Assembly (NCBI GenBank): GCA_964467615.1
Contig: CAYXRK010000002.1
Coordinates: forward strand, 1 to 64,000
DNA from: CAYXRK01 sp964467615
GTDB taxonomy: Bacteria > Hydrogenedentota > Hydrogenedentia > Hydrogenedentales > GCA-2746185
Direction of reading: 5' to 3'
DNA length: 64,000 nucleotides
Below, in pieces: positions 51,742-61,500 of the stretch. The translations under genes and the position numbers were made by a program. Each line of letters starts with the position of its first letter. Position 1 is the first letter of the stretch. The notes beneath the pieces were generated by a model. It was not told the DNA's origin. It saw only the letters and a program-made list of their open reading frames with translations, and searched no databases.

Positions 51742-52478
51742 GGGCGCTTGAGGGAAAGACCGCGCTCGTGACCGGGGCCGCGAAACGGCTGGGCCGCGCG
51801 ACCGCCCTAGTGCTCGCGGAACATGGCGCAAACGTCGTCGTCCACTACAACCGGTCGGTCGAAGAAGCCGATTCGACAGCCAACGGAATTCGCGAGCACG
51901 GCGTTTTGTCGTGGACCCTGCCTGCGGACCTCGGCCAACCCGCGGAAGCGGCGCGCTTAATGCAGCGGGCCGCCGAAGAGACCGGGGGCGTGGATATCCT
52001 GATCAACAGCGCATCAATTTTTCCGGCGGACCGGCTGATCGACGTATCGCTCGAAAGCTTCGAAAAGAACTTCAGACTGAATACGTTCTCCCCCCTGGAA
52101 ATGTGCCGTGAATTCGCTAAACAGGGACGAGGCGGCGCCATCGTGAATTTCCTGGACACGCGAATCTTGGACTACGACCGCGAACACATGTCGTATCACT
52201 TGAGCAAACGGGCCCTATTTACCTTGACCCGCGCGATGGCCCAGGAATTTGCCCCATCCATCCGCGTAAATGCGGTCGCGCCCGGACTCGTGCTCCCGCC
52301 CGCCGGTAAGGACCAGTCCTATCTGGATGCCTTGGCGCACACAAACCCGCTTCAGTCGCATGGCTCGGCTGAAGACGTGGCCGCAGCGGTATTATTTCTG
52401 GTGACGAACCCCTTCGTCACCGGACAGGTCATCTACGTCGACGGTGGCCGACACATGCTGGGCGGGGTGTATCACTAA
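51738..52478 (+). CDS. SDR oxidoreductase of the pteridine reductase (PTR1) type
   Basis: 246 residues. It begins with TGAAKRLG (TG-x3-R-x-G) at 12-19 and VVVHYNRS, the NADPH loop of pteridine reductases, not the TGxxxGIG of most SDRs. The catalytic set is Asp 140 (FLDTR), Tyr 153 and Lys 157 (YHLSK). Ser is replaced by Asp exactly 13 residues before Tyr, as in Leishmania PTR1 (Asp 181, Tyr 194, Lys 198, from memory). So it likely reduces a pteridine/folate-type substrate with NADPH. The remaining features (VNAVAPG, GQVIYVDGG) are standard SDR. Coupled to the ankyrin lipoprotein. Confidence 0.85.
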   Translation: MRALEGKTALVTGAAKRLGRATALVLAEHGANVVVHYNRSVEEADSTANGIREHGVLSWTLPADLGQPAEAARLMQRAAEETGGVDILINSASIFPADRLIDVSLESFEKNFRLNTFSPLEMCREFAKQGRGGAIVNFLDTRILDYDREHMSYHLSKRALFTLTRAMAQEFAPSIRVNAVAPGLVLPPAGKDQSYLDALAHTNPLQSHGSAEDVAAAVLFLVTNPFVTGQVIYVDGGRHMLGGVYH

Positions 52479-52492
52479 ACCCGGGACCGACG

Positions 52493-52528
52493 AAAAGAGG
52501 CGCGCCCAGGCGTAAACCTGGACGCGCC
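52493..52528 (-). terminator. Rho-independent terminator of the giant Ig-repeat gene
   Basis: On the minus strand, GGCGCGTCCAGG (52528-52517) pairs with CCTGGGCGCGCC (52510-52499) around a 6-nt loop with one G-T type pair, then TCTTTTC (52498-52492). It lies 21 nt after the stop at 52550, and faces the SDR gene end. Confidence 0.8.
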
Positions 52529-52549
52529 GCCAAGTCCCAAGTCTGGTTG

Positions 52550-55500
52550 CTAAACCCTGCGTTGCCGCCGCCGGAGCAGGCACAATGCCGCGGCCGCAGC
52601 CAACGCCAGCGCAATATCGCCGGGATGCGAAGATCCACCCGCGACGCCAGAGGCCGCACAGCCTGTTGTCGTGCTCAACGCCGTGCCTGTGACGGTGATG
52701 TTCGCGCCGCCGCCGCCGGTCAGAGTCAATACACGGTTGAAATCTCCGGCGGCACCCGGCGCGAAACGAACCACGACTTCGTGCGCAGGACCGCCCGGAG
52801 CAATGCTATAGCTGCCGCCCGATACGATGCTGAACGGCGCCGAAACACCGGCGACGCCTTCGAGCAGCGCGTCACCTACGTTCGACACGCTAAGGGTCAA
52901 TTCGCCGTCGCTGCCCACGGGGACCTCGCCGAAGGCAAGCCCGTTCGGCGTCGCTTGCAGTACCGCCCCCAACGGACGGTTGAACGGCGCCACTAACGAC
53001 AAGGCGACCAAGTCAGCCTCCACCACACTGGCAGATACGCCCGCGTTGGCGACCTTGTCGGTGGTCCATTCCCCGGCTTCGCCGGCAATCTGCACACCGC
53101 TCGAATCGGTCGTAACATTGGACGGATGCGTAAACACTTGCTCAGTGCCGCCAGCCGACACGCCAACGCCGGAAATCATGTAATGGACGGGGTTGGCCTC
53201 GACTCGCGCGTCGTCTACTTCCGCAAACGTCGCGCCGCCGTCATTGCTTATCAACACGGTGACCTCGGCATACTGACCGTCGACGATCAGCCCGCTTGAC
53301 GGCTGCTCGCCTAGCAGCGCAGCCTGATCGACGCCTAACAACGTATCGAGATCATCCGCCACCAACAAGATGAGGATCGCGTCTTCGCCGTCTTCGACGA
53401 GGGCCCGCGGCGCTTCCACCGTCACGACAACTCCTTCAATCGTCGGACTTTCGACCGACATCGTGACCGATCCCTCATCCGTTTGTTTCTTATTCCTATT
53501 AAACTTGGTCGCACCCACGGCCTTGCCCTTGCCGGTGCTCGTTTCCGTGACGGTCGTGGTCCAAGTATCGCCCGTGGTCGGTAGCGCCGCAAACGGATCG
53601 TCCGGAATACCGTTCAAGTCGGTATCCGTAGTGGCGGCCGCAACGGTGACCGTGAACGCGATCTGCGCTTGGAACGATAGCGCCGGAGCGCTCAGACTTT
53701 CCGCGGTGGCCACGACCACGTGGGTGCCTGCGCCCGCGATAGCGAGAAGATCACTAATGGTGACCGCGTAAGGAGGAGCATCGGCCATACCGACGCCTGC
53801 GCCGTCAAGCGTATACGAAACCAGAAGCGTGTCCTCCGGGCAATCGACTTCCGACAGGATGGTAAGCGTCTGCGCCGGGGCGTTCGCGTCGATGAAAATG
53901 GTCGCGCCGTCCGGCGGTCCCGTTATCGCCACAGAGCCAAGTACGCAACCGCTGGACTGCAATGTCACCGCCCCATCGGTACTAGTCGAAACGGAATTGC
54001 GGTTACCCGCGGCGTCCTCTGCCGCGTTGGCGCGAACGGCGACGCCAATCACACCCTCGGTTTCCGCCTGGACGACTGAGATTGTGTACGTGTCCCCGGA
54101 GCCGGAAATCGAAAGGACGACTCCTGTCACGGAGCCTCCGACGACGACGTCCGACGCGTCGAATCCTGTAACAGGTTCGCTAAACGAGACCCGGAAATTG
54201 ATCGGCAGGGCGACCGCCGGATCCTGTTGGTCGGCCGCTTGATTTACTACTACGGAGGGCGCCTCGTTATCGACGACGACAACTGCGCTCGGTGCCGACG
54301 CGGGTGCGCCATTACCGGCGGTGTCCGTCGCCGTGCCTGCCAGCACGCTCACGCCCAGCGTGCCACTTCCGCTAATGTTCGTCAGCGTCACCGTGCGCTC
54401 GGTCAGGCCGCTGCCAGAGACAAGCACCGTAGCATCTGCAGAGCCCGTCTTGTCCACCACAACATCGCCGGTGCCTAGCGTGATCACGGTGGCGTCCGTG
54501 TATGTCACTGTGTACGTGACAGGAAGATTTGTTGTGGCTGGCAGCGACGGCCCGCTAATCGAAACCTGTGGCGCGCTGGCGTCCACGATGAACGTCGCGC
54601 TCGTGGCCCCAGGTGCTTGTTCGCCGACGAGATCGGTGGCCGTTCCCTCAGCGATCGTAATGCCCAGAGAACCTTGACCGCTAATATTGGAAACCGTCAC
54701 GGTACGAGTGTTCTTGCCCGAACCACTCACCGCGATTTCGCCCGACGCCGTGCCGGTGGCGTTAAGCGTAATGTCGGCTGGCGACAGCGTAATCGTCTCC
54801 GCCCCGACGTAGCTGACGGTAAACGATACCGGCCCCGTCTGCGTGACCCCCGTCGATGGAGGAGACACCTGCATGCTCAACGGTGAGTTGTCGACGACAA
54901 AGGTCGCGCTCGCCGTCGCGGCAACCGCCGGGTTTCCAACAAGGTCGGTGGCCGTGTTCGCGGCTATCGCAACCGCAAGCGTCCCATCGCCGATAATGTT
55001 GCTAATCGTAACGATCCGCTGCATCGAGCCGGAACCGGACACGCCAATTTCGCCGAATGCGTCGCCCGTCGCTATCAACTGTATGTCGCTTGGCGAAAGT
55101 GTGATGCTGTTCGCCTCAATGTAGGAGACAACAAACTCGACAGGGCCGTTTTCGGTCCCCGATAGACTTGGCGGACCGATACCGAACGATGGCGGCGTGT
55201 TGTCAATCGTGTACTCGGCGCTCGACAGATTACTCACTTCCAATTGGTTTCCCACCACATCAAACACGTTGGTCCCGATCGTAATGCCCAGCGTCCCGTC
55301 GGCATCCTCGTCTAACGGCGTGATCGCTACCGTGTACGTATCGCCCGACCCGGTGAGAGAAATCGGATCAATCGCGTTGGAAAGTGTGCCTGTCACCGTA
55401 ATGTCGGCCGTGGTAAACGAGTCGACTATCGCTTCGGTAAATTTCACACCGTACGAAACCGATTCCGCGTTCGTCCGCGCGGAATTGTTGGACGTAATAC

Positions 55501-58500
55501 CGCTGACCAGCGGCGCCGCGTTGTCTACACGCAATATAGCCTCATGGTTCGTCGCTTCCGCCGACAGGTTCCCCAACGCGTCCCGCGCGGTGCCCGCGGC
55601 GATGAACAACGTAATCGGCCCATTGCCAGTTAGGTTGGTCAGCACAATGGTCCGTTCCTGCGGACCGGTCTCCTCGATTCGAAAATCAGCCGTGGGAACG
55701 TCCGGATTGTTGTCGAACGGCGGAAACGCTTGAACGCCCTTCGCATCACCGGAATCGGTCGTATCCGTGGTATTCGAAACCGGATCGATCGGGCGGCCCT
55801 GGAAATCGTCGATGGACTCAGCGACGATCCGAACCTCTTCCTCGCTGAGCGTAATCTCGTCGCTCCCAGGGTACTGGATGACAAAACGTACTTCCGTATC
55901 GAATTTTGCTATCGATGGATCGGGTGACGCGATGATTACTTCCGGAGCTTCTCGGTCGATGTCAAAGTGCTCTCCCTCCGTAAAGTCGCCGTTGTTTGCG
56001 CCGGGACCGCCGAGCGGGTTCCCGACAGAGTCCACGATTGAATCGTCGTCGACCACCGTCAGGAGGAGCGTCCCGTCGCCTGCGCCTGCGTCGACCGTCA
56101 CATCGTAGACCGCGCCGCTTCCGCTGACCATAGTCACTACGGAGGAAGAAACCAATTTCCCATCGTCGGACTCGACGGCGAAGTCAGCAAAGGGCGGTCC
56201 GATATCCACGCCAGAAACCGATTCGGTGAAGGTCACGCGGAAGTGGACTTCCGTAGCGGCAGTAGGCGTCAGATCCAGAATGGCGATTGATTCCACCAAC
56301 GGGTCTAGCGTGTCGACCTCGCGATCAAACACTTCAGACGCGCTGTTCTGATTTCCGGCCAAGTCGACAACCGAATTGGCGGCGACCTGTGCGGACACCG
56401 CACCCTGCCCGGCAGGATTCAGGAAGAAGGAAAAACTAGATGGTGTGAGCGGGATCAACGAACTCGCTGTCGCGTTCGTTGTGATGATATCGGCCAGCGT
56501 GAAGTCGGCGACGGCTTCATTGAATGTCACCGCCACAGGAATGGTAGACGCGCCGGTGAGCTGAGGTTCGGTCGACGAGAGAACCACCGTTGGACCAGTC
56601 ACGTCGTAAGCACGGCTGAATTGCGGGGCCGCCAAGTTCCCGTTTCCGATCGTGTCCAAGGCCGCGTCGGCGGGAACATCGACCGTCACGGGCCCTTCGG
56701 CGGAAGGCGCCAAATCGAAAGTGTATTCCATCGCGCTGACAGGCGTGAAATTCGATGCCGTGCCGTTCGATATGAACATATCGGCCTGCGTAAATCCGGT
56801 AACGGCTTCGTTGAACGTGACGGTAATATCGAAAGTCGAATCGCTCGTCGGGTCAGCTACACTCGAAGAAATGACGACTTCGGGCGAAGCGCCCACAAAG
56901 GTGCGCAGGAACTGATCCGCGGCCCCATTCGCATTGCCCGCGGTATCGTTCGCGGCACCCGCGGGCAAATCGATCGTCATAACGGTGGGCTCGCTTAGCG
57001 GAACGAGTTCCAATGTGTAGACGTCGCCTGATTGCACCGCGAAATTCGCGATCGTCGCGCCACTAATCACAAGGTCGCTCTGATCGAAGCCCGTGACGTT
57101 TTCGCTGAACGTCACGGTCACATCGGTCGTCGGATTTCCCGTCGGTTCGGGCTGTGTGCTCGATATAAGGACATCCGGCGCCACGGAGTCGTAAACGCGT
57201 GTAAATACGGCCGAATCGACATTGCCATTGTTCGCGGCATCTAACGAACGGTTCGCGGCTATGACCGCGGAGACCGTTCCTTCGCCCTGAGGAACGAGAT
57301 CGAACGTGTAAACGGCGCCCGATCCCGCAAAGTTAGAAACTGTGGCGTTCGAAGACGTAATGTCGATCGCCGTAAAGCCGGTCACGGATTCAGAATAGGT
57401 CACCGTAACAGGGACGCTGGCCGCGTTCGTGGGATCGGATACGCCGGAACTCAGCGTGACGTTCGGGGCGACGCTGTCAAAGGTCCTGCTCAACGCTGCC
57501 GCCGCAGTACTCGCGTTGCCTGCGTTGTCGAGCGCGGCCCCGCCCGCTACATCCGCGGAAACCACACCTTGGCCTGAAGGCACGAGGCTGAACGTATAGA
57601 CCGCGCCGGACCCCTCAAACCCGGTCACAGCCGCGTTCGTCGGCGCGACGTCAGTCGACAGGAAGTCAGTCACGGGCTCGCTAAACGTCGCCGTGACCGT
57701 GATCGGGGAAATATTCGTCGGGCTGCCCAGCGCGGATGAGAGCACGAGTGAAGGCGCCTGACTGTCGTACGTGCGGCTAAACGTCGCGGCAGCCGTATTG
57801 GCGTTCGCCGCCGCATCGATCGCCACGCCGCCCGTAATGTCCGCCGTAATGTCTCCGTCGGAGGTTGGCGTCAAATCAAACGTGTACGTCGAACCGGCGC
57901 CCGCGAAGTTAGACACGGTCGCGTTACCTGCTGTGATCTCGCCCGCCGTGAAACCGGTCACGCTCTCGCTGAACGACACGGCCACCTCAATCGGGGCCGT
58001 ATTCGTGATGGCCGGGGCCGAACTCGTCATCGTTACTTCGGGGCCGCCGCTATCGAATGTAACTTCGATGCGATTGGACAGCGTATTACCATTGCCCGCG
58101 GAGTCCTGGGCCGATGCGGCTGAAGCCTCGACCGTTACGACACCGTCGCCCGAAGGCGTTGCGTTAAACGTGTAAACCGTCGCGCTCTGGGGGACGAAGT
58201 TTCCGATTGCGGCATTTGTAACGGCGATTTCGCCCGCGGTCAATCCGGTGACGGCCTCGCTAAAGGTGGCGGTGACCGCGATGGGCTGAGTATTCGTCGG
58301 ATCGGAAGAGCTGGTGCTCAATACCACGGTGGGGGGTGAAAGATCCACGGTACGGATAAGCGCCGCGCCCGCCGCCGCGTTCAAGTTGCCCGCGATGTCC
58401 TGCGCTACACTGCCCGCCACGTTGACCGTTATCGCTACGTTGTTGCCGGAAGGCGTTACGCCGAAGGAAAACTCCGAACTACTTTCGCTCGTAAACCCAG

Positions 58501-61500
58501 TCAATGTTCCGTTGGTTACGGACACATCACTCGACGTGAAACCCGTCACGGGTTCCGTAAACATCACGGTTACGGGAACGGGATTCGCGCTCGTCGGGTC
58601 CCCGGCCGGGGAAGTGATCGTCACGCCCGGATTGGTGCTATCGAAAGTACGGCTCAACGTTCCCGACTCGGAGTTGCCATTGGCCGCGCTGTCCTGCGCC
58701 GCGTTTGGTCCGACCTCGGCGGTAACTGGGCCCTGTCCAACCGGCGCCAGATTGACACTGTAACTTGCGCCTGACCCGCTGAATCCGCTCTTTGTCGCGT
58801 TCGTGACGATAATATCCCCAATTGCGAATCCGGTAACGGGTTCGCTGAACGTAATCGTCAACGGTATCGGATTCGTGTTAGCCGGCGAATTCGCCGATAC
58901 CGCCGAAGTCAACGCTACTGTAGGCGCAGTGTCGTCGAACGTGCGCGAAAGCTGGGCCGCGGCCGTATTCGTGTTACCCGCCGCGTCTACCGCTCGCCCT
59001 CCAGCCACGTTCACAGTCACCTCGCCATCGGTCGCGGGCACTACGTGGAACGAATAGTTCGCGCCGGATCCCGCGAAATTGCTCAGCGATCCATTGCCAA
59101 TTACGACATCGCTCGATACGAATTCGGTGACGATTTGGCTAAACGTTACGGTCACCGGAATGGGTGAGGTCTTGGTCGGATTGCCGGCCGTGGACGCGAG
59201 CACCGTCCCTGGGCGTGTACCGTCGAATGTGTTCGCCGCGGTGTTGGACGCAGTGTTTCCGTTTCCGGCGTCATCCGTCACTACGCCGCCCGCGAGAGAG
59301 ACGCTTACGACACCGTCGGCCGCGGGCGTGATTTGCATGCTCCATTTGTCCGGCGTCAACTGAGTAAACCCGAAGACGCTTCCATTGCCGACCGTCACGT
59401 CACCTTGCGCGAACCCGCTGACGCTTTCGCTGTATTGAATATCGAACGTCAAGGGATTCTCGTTCGTTGGGTTTGAATCGATTGGGGTCACTGTGACCGA
59501 CGGAGCACTTCCGTCAAAAACGCGGCTGAATTGGCTGCTCGCGGCGTTCCCGTTGGCCGCGCTGTCCGTCGCGGCGCCGGCGGAAATGACTGCCGTTGCC
59601 GCGCCGTCCGCGGTGGGCAACAAGTTATAGGAGTAGTTCGCGCCGCTGCCGCTGAATCCTCCCACGGTCGCGTTCGACGTTTGGATGTCGCCGCTCGTGA
59701 AACCCGTGACGGACTCGCTGAAGGTGACCGTCACCGCGATCGAGGTAGAGCTTGTCGGATCGCCTTCTGCTGAAGTCATCGTTACGGTCGGGGCCTGACT
59801 ATCAAACGCCCGGCTCAACTGACTAGCGGCCGAATTACCGTTTGCGGCGCTGTCCAGCGCAACACCTCCCGCTACGTTGACCGTGACCGTACCAACCGCC
59901 ACGGTGGGAGTGGCGCTGAAGGTATATACGGTCGAGCTCTGCGTTTGGAAGTTCGAAAAAGTCGCGTTACCCGCCGTGATGTCGCCGATCGCGAAACCTG
60001 TCACTGCTTCGTTGAACGTCGCCGTTACCGGGATCGGAGAATTCTTGGTCGGATTAGAAGCGGTCGTCGTCAACGTAATGGTCGGCAGCGTGTTGTCGAA
60101 CGTCCGGCTGAATTGCGCCGCCGCCACGTTCCCGTTCGTCGCGGTGTCCACCACAACACCCGCCGCGATATTTGCGGTGACCGCTCCCGGGGCAGTCGGC
60201 GCGATGTTGAAAGTAAAGCTGCTCCCGGTACCGCCAGCCGGAGACAGTGCCGACGCCGTCCCGTTTCCAACCACGATATCGACCAACGCGAAGCCGGAAA
60301 TGCTTTCGCTGAACGTGACCGTGACGGCGATCGGATTGCTGTTCGTCGGGTTTGCGGCCGCGGAAGACATCGAGACCGTCGGAGCGGTGGCGTCAAATGT
60401 CCGGCTGAGCGCCGTCGCGGCGTTGTTCGTGTTGCCCGCCGAATCCTGCGCAACCCCGCCGGAAATGTTCACGGTAACTAACCCGTCGGCCGACGGAATA
60501 ACGTTGAACACATACTGCGTGCCGCTGTTCGGCGTAAAATTCGTGACGTTGCCATTAGTGACGCTAATGTCCCCCGCCACAAATCCAGTCACCGACTCGG
60601 TGAAATTGGCGGTCACGGAGATTGGCGAGGTCTTTGTCGGGTTGGACGAGGCCGAGGTCATCGAAACGCTCGGCTTCGTGCCGTCGAATACGCGCGAGAA
60701 TTGCGCCGCTGCAGTGTTGTTGTTTCCGGCCGCGTCTTGTGCTACGCCGCCTGCCACATCAACGGTAACTGTTCCCGCAGCCAAGTTCGTCAATTGAATT
60801 GAGTAGCTCGCGCCCGAACCGCTCAAACTGCCGACCGTCGCGCCCGACGCAACAATCTCGCCCAGTGTAAGTCCGGTCACTGCTTCGCTAAAAGTCAACA
60901 ATACGGTAAGCGGACTGGAATTCGTCGGATTGGACGCGACAGACGACAGCGTCGCGGCAGGGCCCGTGCCGTCGGATGTAATCGCGAATTGGCTGGCGGC
61001 CTGGTTTCCGTTCGCGGCCAAATCCTGCGCTACGCCGCCCGGGATGTCGACGGTCACTGTCCCGTCGACCGTAGGCGATACCGTAAACGTGTACGTCGAC
61101 GCGTTGGTCACGGCGAAGGTGCCCACGGTCCCGTTCGAGGCCGTGATATCGCCTTGAGCGAATCCTGTCACCGCTTCACTGAACGTCGCCGTGAACGGTA
61201 TCGGGGCCGTGCTCGTCGGGCTTGTTGCGCTCGATGTGATCGCGACCGTCGGCGCGGCGCTGTCGAACACAATGCTGAACTGTGACGCGGCGGTGTTGTT
61301 GTTCCCAGCAGTGTCCTGCGCGATGGATCCCGCGATGTTCGCCGTTACGGTCCCTTGGCCAGTCGGCGTTAAATTGAAACTGTACGATGCGCCCGATCCG
61401 CTGAATCCCCCAGCGGTGGCGTTGCCTGCCGCGATATCGCCGACGGCAAACCCTGTCACCGATTCGTTGAACGTAACCGTCACCGGTATCGGGGTGGTTT

